In this document: positions 19,958 to 28,788 of the stretch, piece after piece
Position numbering within the stretch: position 1 is the first letter of the stretch
Layout: each line of letters opens with the position of its first letter
NCBI RefSeq assembly: GCF_900128905.1
Contig: NZ_FQTV01000003.1
Location: forward strand, 62,001 to 126,000
DNA from: Bacteroides luti
Lineage (GTDB): Bacteria; Bacteroidota; Bacteroidia; Bacteroidales; Bacteroidaceae
DNA length: 64,000 nt
Reading direction: 5' to 3'
The notes under the pieces: model-generated
Databases searched by the model: none
Told to the model about the DNA's origin: nothing
The model's input: the letters and a program-made list of their open reading frames with translations, nothing else
Program-made: the position numbers and the translations under genes

Positions 19958-20100
19958 GCTCCATAATCACCACCAATTAACATCAACCTTTTATCTATTT
20001 CGAGAGAATTTTCATCTACAAGAAATATTCAGTATATCACCAATAGACTATACAGAGGTTTTAAGATTAATAATTTGCTTTTAATGTAAATGTGCAACTG

Positions 20101-20441
20101 CTTTTTCTTTTGCCTTGATGCAAAAGAAACAAAAAATCAAGGCTGCACGAATTTTACTAAAATCAGGGAGCGTGGAGCTAAAGGGTCTGAAACTCGCTGC
20201 GCTCAAACAGCAGCCCCTTCTTAACGCTCCCCACACCCTGATTTCTTAACGTAAAATTCATGAGGCCGGTCTTTCTGGGCACTCGGCTGCGACATCGTTC
20301 GGTGGGATTGGGGAACGAAGTAGCCGTTGCTTCGCTTGGCTGGCTGCGCCATCGTTCATTAGCCGTTGCTTCGCTCGGCTGGCTGCGCCATTGTTCTCCA
20401 ATTAGCTTTACTTCGCTGGCTTGTCACTTCGTGATGGTTCT
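20101..20441 (+). repeat. Structured island repeat, copy A2
   Basis: Head arms 20104-20113 and 20120-20129, loop CTTGAT, partner ATCAAG at 20136-20141. The base helix is AAATCAGGG/CCCTGATTT (9 bp). The apical helix has one mismatch (GGGTCTG against CAGCCCC). The tail has GGCTGCGCC and GTCACTTCGTGAT hairpin words. It is the left boundary of cassette 2. Confidence 0.9.
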
Positions 20442-20483
20442 CAAACTATCCTTAATTTCTTGGTATAACAACAGTAATTGTAT

Positions 20484-21137
20484 TTAAAGAAGACTGACTT
20501 CCTCCTCAATATCTTGTTTTATTAACTCCCAATATTTCCCTTTCAAACAGATAGGGTCGAAATCAGCATCAGCATATTGAAAATCAATTAATTTATTTTT
20601 TAAATATTCTGGAGTAAAAGTATACGGATAACGTTCTGAATGGAGTTCAATCATTTGTTTAATTGACATAACATCCATAAGTTCATGGATATCCCAAAAA
20701 TCCTTTTTTCTACCATTTTGTCCAATAACCTCCATTTTCATTGCAGTAATTTCTTCAATAGAAGCCATACGTATAGAATCATAGACAAGTACTGGACGAA
20801 TGAATTTATCAGTATAGAATAAATCAACCTTTACAATATCATCTTCATTTTGGCCTATAAAATAACTTTTACCAAAACTATTATTTCCTTCATACTGCAT
20901 TTCTACAAAAGAAAATTTGTCCTGCAATTTTCTGTCTATCTGATCGAAATCAATGCTTCCATATTCTACATCAGTAAATAAATCTATATCTACAGATATT
21001 CTATGACCTAACTGAAGACTTAAAGAAGTTCCTCCAACCAGCCTGAAAGGTAAAAGTACTTCAATCTCCATTAATTGCTTTAATGTCCACCAAAGTGCAT
21101 CGGATACTGTTTCTTTATGTAGTTTTGTTTGCATCAT
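20484..21137 (-). CDS. AbiEii/AbiGii-type nucleotidyltransferase toxin
   Basis: 217 residues of the nucleotidyltransferase fold. G35-G-T-S38 is the nucleotide-binding motif and D50-I-D52 (HRISVDIDLF) the metal-binding aspartates. A later KVDLF supplies a third acidic position, and KDFWDIHEL is typical of this family. AbiEii proteins are toxins of type IV-like toxin-antitoxin systems linked to abortive infection. The reading frame overlaps the upstream HTH gene by 23 bases, which implies translational coupling with the antitoxin first. It is the second gene of cassette 2. Confidence 0.88.
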   Translation of the reverse strand: MMQTKLHKETVSDALWWTLKQLMEIEVLLPFRLVGGTSLSLQLGHRISVDIDLFTDVEYGSIDFDQIDRKLQDKFSFVEMQYEGNNSFGKSYFIGQNEDDIVKVDLFYTDKFIRPVLVYDSIRMASIEEITAMKMEVIGQNGRKKDFWDIHELMDVMSIKQMIELHSERYPYTFTPEYLKNKLIDFQYADADFDPICLKGKYWELIKQDIEEEVSLL

Positions 21138-21663
21138 TAGTGGAGATTAGGTTTATGCCAAAATATTTATCTGCATTCATTGAAAGTGTTGGTAAGAATT
21201 GAGGTAGTTCTTTTAATTCTCCAATTACTACCTCTTCTCCATAAAATGAAATAATTTCTTTTATTTCAGAATCACTACCACGTTCAAAAATTCGTCTGAT
21301 TATAGCTCGTTTATTTTTTTGCCAGTCAATTTTGTTTATATCAGTGTCCCAAAATAAGATTTTGCGAATTTTTGCCAGGTCAGGTTTTGTTTGGTTTTCA
21401 AGTAACATTTTACGCTCTTTCTCTATATCATAATAAGCTTGTAAAAGTGCAAAATATTCATCATCAACACCCAGCGCATGACCTAATTTTATAGACAACG
21501 CCGGATTAATACCTCTTCTACCTTTACTGATAGCATTAATTGTTTGAGGATATTCACCTAAAGATAAAGCAAACAATTTACTTTCTATCCCTCTTCGTTT
21601 CAATTCCCTTCTAAGAACAGCACCAGGATGGACCCCTTTTATTTTTTCTATTTTAGGTAACAT
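21115..21663 (-). CDS. HTH antitoxin (HigA-like HTH plus DUF6922-like C-terminus)
   Basis: 182 residues from the ATG at 21663. A longer frame to 21726 would overlap the promoter and adds residues unlike the family. Residues about 5-75 form a HigA/XRE-like helix-turn-helix (HPGAVLRRELKRRGIE, YPQTINAISKGRRGINPALSIKLGHALG). The C-terminal half (about 100-182, KILFWDTDINKIDWQKNKRAIIRRIFERG) resembles the DUF6922 segment found in partners of nucleotidyltransferase toxins. It probably represses its own promoter and neutralises the toxin encoded by the overlapping downstream gene. Confidence 0.8.
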   Translation of the reverse strand: MLPKIEKIKGVHPGAVLRRELKRRGIESKLFALSLGEYPQTINAISKGRRGINPALSIKLGHALGVDDEYFALLQAYYDIEKERKMLLENQTKPDLAKIRKILFWDTDINKIDWQKNKRAIIRRIFERGSDSEIKEIISFYGEEVVIGELKELPQFLPTLSMNADKYFGINLISTNDANKTT

Positions 21664-21683
21664 ATTATTTCTATTAGTAGACA

Positions 21684-21713
21684 CAAATCTAATAATAAAA
21701 TCCTGATAAACAA
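21684..21713 (-). promoter_or_regulatory. Promoter of the toxin-antitoxin pair
   Basis: On the minus strand TTG (21711-21713), 19 bases and TAGATTTG (21684-21691). The -7 box ends 20 bases before the ATG at 21663 and supports that start. Confidence 0.75.
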
Positions 21714-21751
21714 ATCTGTTTATCAATTAATTCACTTAATTATTTTCAGCC

Positions 21752-22058
21752 TTCGCAAATGGCAAAGGCGAAGCCGAGCCCAACAGCCGAGCGAAGCAAA
21801 GGCAGCGATGGCGAAGCCGAGTCTAACCTAAGAGCCAAGCGAAGCAACGGCTACACGCTCCACAACCGTAGCCCGCTCAGAAACCAGCAGGACCGGCCTC
21901 TTTTTTTTTGCGTGAAGAAATTGGGAGGTTTGTAGCGAAAAGAAGGGGCTGCTGTTTGAGCGAAGCGAGTTTCAGCACCTTCCGCTACAATCCTCACGAT
22001 TTTAGAAAAAAAAATGCAGCCTTGATTTTTTGTTTCTTTTTGATCAAGCAAAAAGAAA
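21752..22058 (-). repeat. Structured island repeat, copy B2
   Basis: Head hairpin 22033-22058 (arms TTTCTTTTTG/CAAAAAGAAA), loop partner at 22021-22026. The core helix contains AGGATTGTAGCG paired with CGCTACAAACCT. The head ends 7 bases from the stop codon of the GH5 gene. It is the right boundary of cassette 2. Confidence 0.9.
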
Positions 22059-22065
22059 AGGCCAG

Positions 22066-24039
22066 TTACAAAAGAATAACCTTAACTACAGTAATTTGCC
22101 CGGAAATTATAACCCGGCAAAAATAAATTCCTTTAGAGAGCCTGCTTCCGCCATCCGAATCTGCATTCCAGGCTAACAGATGATTGCCCGATGACTGCCG
22201 GGCACTTAAAAGCGATCTTACTTTTTGTCCGTTCAGGTTGTAAATACCAACATCCACCTTTTCATCACCAGTAAGAGTGTAGCTTATCTCAGTTGAGTTT
22301 TGCACAGGGTTAGGAAACACTCTCAAAAGTAAATCATCCGACTGCATTCTCCTGATATCCGTAAAAACAGACGATTCATAAACCTGCGCACTATCTATAT
22401 TGCTAATCTGAATATTATCAAACCACAACGTTTTTCCCGTCATATTCATTTGTTCGGCCACAATTTCAAACCTATCCGTTGCGCTCCAGTCAAATGCCCC
22501 TGTTGGATTAAACCAACCATTATCCCACGAGCCACCATCCACAAAACGGGTTAGCGGAATAAATACCTTATGCCATTTACCATCCCATTTCACGGTATTT
22601 TCGTCTATAGTAAAATTCATACGCCACGGATGGTCGGAAGCATCCTTCTTAGTATCCATAAACCGAAGATCAAATTTAGTACCCGGAGTATTTCCTCTCA
22701 CAAGCATACTCAACGCATAATTTTGTGCTCTGAGCTTCGACAAATCCTTGTCGGGCACAAAATCCACCCCCACAGATCCATATTGACTGCTACCACGCCA
22801 GCTCAGGCAGTACTTCCCATTGTTAGGTTTGCTATCGGAATAGAAATCAGTTGCAGCCCCACCATTAGCGCCCGACTCCAGCATATTCTCACCCGTATAA
22901 TCAGTATAGATATCAAATCCCACCGAGTCGGGTTTCAGCGTATAAACCTGCTGCGGGGGAACTGTCAGACCAAGAGCATTAAGCAACGGCACATTCAAAT
23001 CATAATCGAATTGCTGATTGGAACCCTTGTTAAACAGTCCAAACCCTCCCTGATAATCCCAGGTAGTCCAGGCAATACCTTTAGACTGTAGATAACTGCT
23101 AACCTGTCCATACCAATACGCCCTGTCAGTATTATTGCTGTTTGGAATATACACACCAAACTCACCACAATACAAATTTACATTACGTGCCGTTTTAAAA
23201 GCCACAGCAATATCAATCAGAGATTTAACTTTAGCAACCGTACCTTCATTCTTATAATTATTCAGCGAACCGGCCACCCACGTACCGGCAAGATCGGCGG
23301 GAACAGTTGGCATAGCCGACGCATTATATGGAAAAGGCACATTGGCAAGGGAAGTCATCGACGGAGATGGCCAGCTGGCACCCTGGTGCGTAAAGACAAA
23401 CGGATCGTAAAAATGGAAAGTATACAATAAGTTCGTATCAGTATAGTATGGCAATTGATTCAACTCACTATAGGTATTCCAGCCGGAGGGTCCCACCACA
23501 ACAGTATGCTTAGTATCAACATCCCTGATAGCAGTAATTGCTTTTTGCTGAATAGCTCCCCAGGCAGATGTTGTCAATCCGTTGGGCTCATTCAAAACCT
23601 CGTATAGAATATAAGAAGAGCGATCCTTGTAATGCATAGCCACCTGAGACCACACCTTTGTAAGAGCCGTCTCCAGATTAGGGTTTTTGCTGGCAATATC
23701 ATCGGTGGAGTGATTATCCAGAATCAGATAGATTTGTAACTCCTCAGCCCAACTTACCGCCTGGTCCATAAAATCATAAAACAGCGGATCCACTGTATAA
23801 TCAGGATTTCCGTTGGTCATGTAAAACAGATTAACGGGAAGGCGGATAACGTCACATCCAAGACTTTTGATATTAACAAAATCTTTCTTTGTGTATTTTG
23901 AGAACTGAATATCGTGAGCTGAAGCCGTCTGAAACCATCCGGTAAGGTTCACTCCTCTTGAAAACGGTGTTTGAGCTTTTACAACCGAGATTAATGCAGT
24001 TAGCACTATACAGGTAAATAACAATGCAATTTTTTTCAT
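22066..24039 (-). CDS. Secreted GH5 glycoside hydrolase with carbohydrate-binding-like domain and type IX secretion tail
   Basis: 657 residues. Signal peptide (1-22); GH5 catalytic barrel (about 25-365) with the acid/base Glu in LNEP (E151) and the nucleophile Glu in CGEFGVY (E293), plus the family RLPVN and HFYDP segments. A jelly-roll, CBM11-like domain follows at about 375-560 (WHKVFIPLTRF, KTLWFDNIQIS). A C-terminal sorting domain covers about 575-657 (VFPNPVQNSTEISYTL, GIYNLNGQKV, SKGIYFCRVI), which targets the protein to the type IX secretion system. An endo-beta-glucanase or mannanase-like activity is likely. The gene stands alone between cassettes, with the head of B2 directly after its stop. 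Confidence 0.9.
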   Translation of the reverse strand: MKKIALLFTCIVLTALISVVKAQTPFSRGVNLTGWFQTASAHDIQFSKYTKKDFVNIKSLGCDVIRLPVNLFYMTNGNPDYTVDPLFYDFMDQAVSWAEELQIYLILDNHSTDDIASKNPNLETALTKVWSQVAMHYKDRSSYILYEVLNEPNGLTTSAWGAIQQKAITAIRDVDTKHTVVVGPSGWNTYSELNQLPYYTDTNLLYTFHFYDPFVFTHQGASWPSPSMTSLANVPFPYNASAMPTVPADLAGTWVAGSLNNYKNEGTVAKVKSLIDIAVAFKTARNVNLYCGEFGVYIPNSNNTDRAYWYGQVSSYLQSKGIAWTTWDYQGGFGLFNKGSNQQFDYDLNVPLLNALGLTVPPQQVYTLKPDSVGFDIYTDYTGENMLESGANGGAATDFYSDSKPNNGKYCLSWRGSSQYGSVGVDFVPDKDLSKLRAQNYALSMLVRGNTPGTKFDLRFMDTKKDASDHPWRMNFTIDENTVKWDGKWHKVFIPLTRFVDGGSWDNGWFNPTGAFDWSATDRFEIVAEQMNMTGKTLWFDNIQISNIDSAQVYESSVFTDIRRMQSDDLLLRVFPNPVQNSTEISYTLTGDEKVDVGIYNLNGQKVRSLLSARQSSGNHLLAWNADSDGGSRLSKGIYFCRVIISGQITVVKVILL

Positions 24040-24077
24040 ATAGATTTGGGATTAACATTTCATTGGAAAAGCAATGA

Positions 24078-24085
24078 CAAATATA
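24078..24085 (-). promoter_or_regulatory. -7 box of the GH5 gene, next to repeat A3
   Basis: TATATTTG on the minus strand, 38 bases before the ATG. The head of repeat A3 starts 8 bases upstream of it, so the natural -33 region lies inside, or was displaced by, the repeat. Confidence 0.55.
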
Positions 24086-24091
24086 AATATT

Positions 24092-24640
24092 CTTTTCTTT
24101 TCCCTTGACGGAAAAGAAACAAAAGGTCAAGGCTGCACGAATTTTACTAAAATCAGTGAGCGTGGAGCTAAAGGGGCTGAAACTCGCTGCGCTCAAACAG
24201 CAGCCCCTTCTTAACGCTCCCCACACCCTGATTTCTTAACGTAAAATTCATGAGGCCGGTCTTTCCGGTTTCTGAACGAGCTACAGCTTTGGAGCGTGTA
24301 GCCTTTGCTTCGCTCGGCTGGCTGCGCCATTGTTCTCCAATTAGCTTTGCTTCGCTTGCTTGTCACTTCGTGACGGTTCTTCTGGTCACTTGGCTGCGCC
24401 ATCGCTGCCTTTGTTTCGCTCGGCTGGCTGCGCCATTGTTCTCCAATTAGCTTTGCTTCGCTTGCTTGTCACTTCGTGACGGTTCTTCTGGTCACTTGGC
24501 TGCGCCATCGCTGCCTTTGTTTCGCTCGGCTGGCTGCGCCATTGTTCTCCAATTAGCTTTGCTTCGCTCGCTCGTCACTTCGTGACGATTCTTCTGGTCA
24601 CTTGGCTGCGCCATCGCTGCCTTTGCTTCGCTCGGCTGGC
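24092..24640 (+). repeat. Structured island repeat, copy A3 with 106-bp tandem tail
   Basis: Head arms TTTCTTTTCC (24094-24103) and GGAAAAGAAA (24110-24119); loop CTTGAC pairs with GTCAAG (24126-24131). Both differ from A1 in a compensated way. The tail holds three full copies of a 106-bp unit (24315-24420, 24421-24526, 24527-24632), each with GTCACTTCGTGAC-type and GGCTGCGCC-type hairpins. Confidence 0.92.
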
Positions 24641-24717
24641 AATTTATACGAAGTTCTGGCATCTTTGTAATATCAATATTACTTATCTATTTTTATAGCT
24701 TAATTTAAAAATAATTA

Positions 24718-24725
24718 TATCTTTG
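24718..24725 (+). promoter_or_regulatory. -7 box of the 76-aa gene
   Basis: TATCTTTG, 30 bases before the ATG at 24756. No clear TTG at -33. Confidence 0.5.
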
Positions 24726-24755
24726 CCGAAAATTAAATAAACAAAAACAAAAAAA

Positions 24756-24986
24756 ATGGATTACACAAAGTCAGTGAAAAAAGAAATAATATTAAGTTCG
24801 TTAAGTCATTTTGAACCGGAAATACAGCAATACCTCTCTCTCTCAGATGAAATTCAACATTTGATGAGTAATGCCGTTGACGAGAATGACCCATGTATAC
24901 CAATTGAACTTATAGCAGAGTTTATGATGCTACAAGAAGAACTTTATCAAAAGGCTGCAAAAAAGAACAAAGAAGAAGCAAACTAA
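24756..24986 (+). CDS. Small acidic protein of unknown function (76 aa)
   Basis: 76 residues, predicted all-helical with no signal or membrane segment: MDYTKSVKKEIILSSLSHF at the start, an acidic middle (NAVDENDPCIP), and a helix IELIAEFMMLQEELYQKAAKK ending in a lysine-rich tail. A -7 box upstream and a terminator downstream make it a self-contained transcription unit. It is the only gene in cassette 3. I do not recognise the family. Its placement beside other TA/Abi-type cassettes makes a small antitoxin or regulator possible, but nothing in the sequence shows it. Confidence 0.65.
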   Translation: MDYTKSVKKEIILSSLSHFEPEIQQYLSLSDEIQHLMSNAVDENDPCIPIELIAEFMMLQEELYQKAAKKNKEEAN

Positions 24987-25013
24987 TCAGCAAAATATCT
25001 TTCATTTATTTAA

Positions 25014-25046
25014 AAATCCTTTGATTTATTCAGAGGATTTTTTTTT
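25014..25046 (+). terminator. Intrinsic terminator after the 76-aa gene
   Basis: AAATCCT (25014-25020) pairs with AGGATTT (25034-25040), with an inner TGA/TCA. The stem runs into nine T. Confidence 0.75.
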
Positions 25047-25131
25047 AAACTTACCATTTAACCATCCTAGCATTTTCCGTACATTTAATAAGTTCATCTT
25101 CAGTCGATAACAATACAAACTCACCAAAAAA

Positions 25132-25551
25132 AAGTCACGAAGTAACAGCCGAGCGAAGCAACGCTAATTGGTCCACAACCCCACCCAAGCAAAGGCGAAG
25201 CCGAGTCTAACCTAAAAGCCGAGCGAAGCAAAGGCAGCGATGGCGAAGCCGAGTCTAACCTAAAAGCCAAGCGAAGCAAAGGCAGCGATGGCGAAGCCGA
25301 GTCTAACCTAAAAGCCAAGCGAAGCAAAGGCTACATGGTCCACACCCCCCACCCGAGCGATGGCGAAGCCGAGCAACCAGCAGGACCGGCCTCATTTTTT
25401 TTGCGTGAAAAAATTGGGAGGATTGTAGCGAAAAGAAGGGGCTGCTGTTTGAGCGAAGCGAGTTTCAGCACCTTCCGATACAAGCCTCACGATTTTAGCA
25501 AAAAAAATGCAGCCTTGATTTTTTGTTTCTTTTTGATCAAGCAAAAAGAAA
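25132..25551 (-). repeat. Structured island repeat, copy B3 with 48-bp tandem tail
   Basis: Head hairpin 25526-25551, partner 25514-25519, core to about 25395. The tail carries a 48-bp unit starting at 25201, 25249 and 25297, each with a GGCGAAGCC hairpin word. It is the right boundary of cassette 3. Confidence 0.9.
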
Positions 25552-25647
25552 AGGACAGTTGCAATATTCAAAAAACCACAAATAAAAAACCATCTAAAAT
25601 ATTCAAGTGTATTTGAAAATTCCTATATTTACAAAAAATATTCGGCT

Positions 25648-26922
25648 ATGATTGAATTAATAAACTCCATCAGAAAGTATAATTTCTGGGATGCTAACCC
25701 TGTTGATACAGGTTACAGACGTACAGCCTATACCGACAAAATCGGGCAATGCATTGGCAATAAATTAATCAAAGTATTGGTTGGACAACGCCGTGCAGGC
25801 AAAAGCTATATTTTGCGTCAAATAGCATCTAAACTAATCTCACAAGGGGTTAAAAGCGAAAATATACTCTACATAAACAAAGAGTATATGGAGCTTATAA
25901 CACTACGGAGTGTTATTGAATTAGAGGAATTATACAAAGCATACCTTCAGGAGTTAAAGCCAGAGGGTAAAGTCTATCTTTTTATTGATGAAATACAGTA
26001 TATTGAAGGGTGGGAACGATTTGTAAACTCCCATTCACAAGATTTTGCCGAACCTTGTGAACTATTCATTAGCGGCTCAAATTCCAATCTGCTGTCGGGT
26101 GAGTTGGCAACTCTTTTGTCTGGTCGTTATGTAAAGTTTGAGGTATTTCCATTTAGCTATACAGAGTATTGCGGAATAACGGAGCAGGAAGTAGGTATTA
26201 ACAGTTATAAAAAATATCTTCAAAGCGGAGCCTTGCCCGAGCTCTTTAACTTATCCGGCGATGAGATGAAACAGAACTATATATCTTCAATTAAAGATAC
26301 TGTTATGTTGCGAGACATTGTGAGTAGATATAAAGTTAAAGATATCAAACTATTGGATAACCTGTTTGTCTATTTGGTAAATAGTGCTGCAAACATCGTG
26401 TCGGTTACAAACATCATAAATTTCTTTGCATCAAAAAAAAGAAAGACCAATTACGAAACATTATCAACATATATAACCTATCTTGAAAACTCTTTCTTAG
26501 TGCATCGTGCAGAGAGATATAATATCAAGGGAAAGGATACCATTTCAGGCAACTGTAAATTCTACCTCAATGATTTAAGTTATCGCAACTATCTTTATTC
26601 GGGGTATGGCTATGGTCTTGGTTATCTCCTGGAAAACGCTGTCTATCTAAGTTTAAGACGTGCAGGATATCAGGTTTACGTAGGAACAATTAAAGATGCA
26701 GAGGTTGATTTCGTAGCTATTAAGGGGGATAGAAAACTTTACTTACAAGTTACACTTCAATTGACAGAAGAACAGACCGTCGAAAGAGAATATCGTTCGT
26801 TGAAGCTCATAGATGATAATTTTGATAAATATGTGGTGAGTATGGACGACTATAAAATTCCCACAAACGAGGGTATCGAACATCTATCAGCATGGAATTT
26901 AGACAAAGTTCTGGGCTCTTGA
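25648..26922 (+). CDS. AAA_14/DUF4143 P-loop ATPase (first of two)
   Basis: 424 residues. Walker A GQRRAGKS at 46-53, Walker B LFIDEIQ with D114-E115, sensor-like ISGSNSNLLSGEL at about 142-154, and LSGRYVKFEVFPFSYTEY typical of the family. The C-terminal half is DUF4143, with a nuclease-like segment (DAEVDFVAIKGDRKLYLQV at about 350-368) of the PD-(D/E)XK kind. These ATPases are widespread and often multi-copy in Bacteroidota, and their role is not settled. The gene lies between B3 and A4, ending 12 bases before the A4 head. It shares domain order with 36910-38175 but is a distant paralogue. Confidence 0.88.
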   Translation: MIELINSIRKYNFWDANPVDTGYRRTAYTDKIGQCIGNKLIKVLVGQRRAGKSYILRQIASKLISQGVKSENILYINKEYMELITLRSVIELEELYKAYLQELKPEGKVYLFIDEIQYIEGWERFVNSHSQDFAEPCELFISGSNSNLLSGELATLLSGRYVKFEVFPFSYTEYCGITEQEVGINSYKKYLQSGALPELFNLSGDEMKQNYISSIKDTVMLRDIVSRYKVKDIKLLDNLFVYLVNSAANIVSVTNIINFFASKKRKTNYETLSTYITYLENSFLVHRAERYNIKGKDTISGNCKFYLNDLSYRNYLYSGYGYGLGYLLENAVYLSLRRAGYQVYVGTIKDAEVDFVAIKGDRKLYLQVTLQLTEEQTVEREYRSLKLIDDNFDKYVVSMDDYKIPTNEGIEHLSAWNLDKVLGS

Positions 26923-26932
26923 TACAATTGTC

Positions 26933-27376
26933 CTTTTCTTTTGCCTTGATGCAAAAGAAACAAAAAATCAAGGCTGCACGAATTTTACTAAAATCAGTGA
27001 ACGTGGAGCTAAAGGGGCTGAAACTCGCTGCGCTCAAACAGCAGCCCCTTCTTAACGCTCCCCACACCCTGATTTCTTAACGTAAAATTCATGAGGCCGG
27101 TCTTGCTGGTTTCTGAGCGAGCTGCTGTTTTGGACCAATTAGCTTCGCTTCGCTCGCTTGTCACTTCGTGACGGTTCTTCTGGTCACTTGGCTGCGTCAT
27201 CGCTGCCTTTGCTTCGCTCGGCTGGCTACGCCATTGTTCTCCAATTAGCTTTGCTTCGCTTGCTTGTCACTTCGTGACGATTCTTCTGGTCACTTGACTA
27301 CGCCATCGCTGCCTTTGCTTCGCTCGGCTGGCTGCGCCATTGTTCTCCAATTAGCTTTACTTCGCTCGGCTTTTAT
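26933..27376 (+). repeat. Structured island repeat, copy A4
   Basis: Head arms 26935-26944/26951-26960, loop CTTGAT, partner 26967-26972; apical helix AAGGGGCTG/CAGCCCCTT perfect. The tail contains the same 106-bp unit as A3 (marker words at 27219 and 27325, exactly 106 apart). It is the left boundary of cassette 4 and begins 12 bases after the ATPase stop. Confidence 0.9.
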
Positions 27377-27386
27377 GTGGTGTTCT

Positions 27387-28334
27387 TTATTCTACTGAAT
27401 ATACAATACTTTCAGCAAGTTCTTTATTTTCATGATAAAAGGAAATGTTGTCTGTTTTTTCATTTGCCTCTTTAAACCATTTATACTTATCACTGTACAC
27501 AAATGAAGTCTGATATTTGGCAATGTTTAGCTCTCTGATTTTTTTCGACTTAACAATTTCAGTTTTCGCTTCGTCGTACTTTTTTAAACGATAAAGTAGT
27601 TGTCCGAAGTTATTCTTTGTTTTCGACAGATATTTTTCATCTACTTGAAAAGAAAGTGCTTTACAGTAGCAAGACATCTCTTTTTCTTCTTCCCTTTTTG
27701 CTGCGTAGATTTCAGCAAGAGTAAGCCAATCTTTGTAGTTTTCAATTTTGTTTTTATTTTTTATATAAGAAATCCAAAATTCCTCTGCTTCGTCAAAGCA
27801 TCTTGCCAATAATAGCAAATTTACATAGAGATGATTCAATTCATCTTTATACTCACCCTTTTCAAAAGCCGTTTCAACCTCAGCCAATACATCAAGCAAA
27901 TTATCATTTCTTCCTCTGGCTGAAAAAGTTTTAGCCCAAAGAACAGTTATCCGGTATGCTATTCCATAAACCTTTTTTCCTTGCCACATAGACGAGTTCC
28001 AATCATTATCATCAAAATTCTCATATCCGCCTAAAATCTTACTTAATGGAAAGCGAAAATCTGAATGCAATTTTTCAAAAAGATACAAAAACTGAGAATG
28101 CACCATAGATGGGCGTTCTAAATCAAGCTCCAGATAAGCATCAATATACATTGAAACATCCTTATACACTGCTTTTTCCGCTATTCTTTTCTTCACCTGA
28201 TCATATAAAGTCCATGCATAAGCAACACTTATATATTTATCCCCGGGATTCTTTTTATGATAACCAACTGCCACCTCATAAGCCTTATCCTTATCTGTCT
28301 TCCTAAGCATATAAATTTCCTGATATTTATCCAT
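27387..28334 (-). CDS. TPR-like helical repeat protein (DUF7017/TOTE-like, tentative)
   Basis: 315 residues from the ATG at 28334, all-helical with TPR-like repeats (DKAYEVAVGYHKKNPGDKYISVAYAWTLYDQ; NHLYVNLLLLARCFDEAEEFW; DWLTLAEIYAAKREEEKEMSCYCKAL; NFGQLLYRLKKYDEAKTEI). The opening MDKYQEIYMLRKTDKDKAYEVA resembles TPR proteins of TOTE-type conflict systems, but this is weak. A 44-codon upstream extension would be read out of the B4 tail and through a perfect promoter, so it is not included. It is the cargo of cassette 4 and lacks an obvious partner gene. Confidence 0.7.
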   Translation of the reverse strand: MDKYQEIYMLRKTDKDKAYEVAVGYHKKNPGDKYISVAYAWTLYDQVKKRIAEKAVYKDVSMYIDAYLELDLERPSMVHSQFLYLFEKLHSDFRFPLSKILGGYENFDDNDWNSSMWQGKKVYGIAYRITVLWAKTFSARGRNDNLLDVLAEVETAFEKGEYKDELNHLYVNLLLLARCFDEAEEFWISYIKNKNKIENYKDWLTLAEIYAAKREEEKEMSCYCKALSFQVDEKYLSKTKNNFGQLLYRLKKYDEAKTEIVKSKKIRELNIAKYQTSFVYSDKYKWFKEANEKTDNISFYHENKELAESIVYSVE

Positions 28335-28358
28335 AGTATTGATTAAAATTTTAGCCCA

Positions 28359-28388
28359 CAAAGGTAACATAATTAAACTAAAAAACAA
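28359..28388 (-). promoter_or_regulatory. Promoter of the TPR-like gene
   Basis: On the minus strand TTG (28386-28388, at the edge of the B4 tail), 19 bases, then TACCTTTG (28359-28366), ending 24 bases before the ATG. It fixes the start at 28334. Confidence 0.8.
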
Positions 28389-28689
28389 GCCGAGCAAAGC
28401 AACGGCAGCGATGGCGAAGCCGAGCGAAAAAAGAACCGTCACGAAGTGACAAGCCGAGCGAAGCAAAGGCTACATATCCCACAACCCCACCCGAGCGATG
28501 GCGAAGCCGAGCGACCAGCAGGACCGGCCTCTTTTTTTTTGCGTGAAGAAATTGGGAGGATTGTAGCGTAAAGAAGGGGCTGCTGTTTGAGCGAAGCGAG
28601 TTTCAGCACCTTCCGATACAAGCCTCACAATTTTAGCAAAAAAAATGCAGCCTTGATTTTTTGTTTCTTTTTGATCAAGCAAAAAGAAA
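28384..28689 (-). repeat. Structured island repeat, copy B4
   Basis: Head hairpin 28664-28689, partner 28652-28657. Two additional head-like fragments (each with TCAAGCCAAAAGAA words) follow at about 28702-28750, so heads can be duplicated in tandem. It is the right boundary of cassette 4. Confidence 0.88.
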
Positions 28690-28788
28690 AGGACAGTTGG
28701 AGTCAAGCCAAAAGAAAAAGCATTTTGGAGTCAAGCCAAAAGAACAAAAAAACCAAGACATTTGCCTTTTTAATTCAATCAACAAACT

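Noticed and set aside
24315..25344. CRISPR array
   Set aside because: The 106-bp and 48-bp units are perfect tandem repeats without variable spacers, and no cas gene is seen.
28335..28466. 44-residue hydrophobic N-terminal extension of the TPR-like protein
   Set aside because: It is translated from the B4 tail and across a full promoter (28359-28388), so it cannot be on that mRNA.
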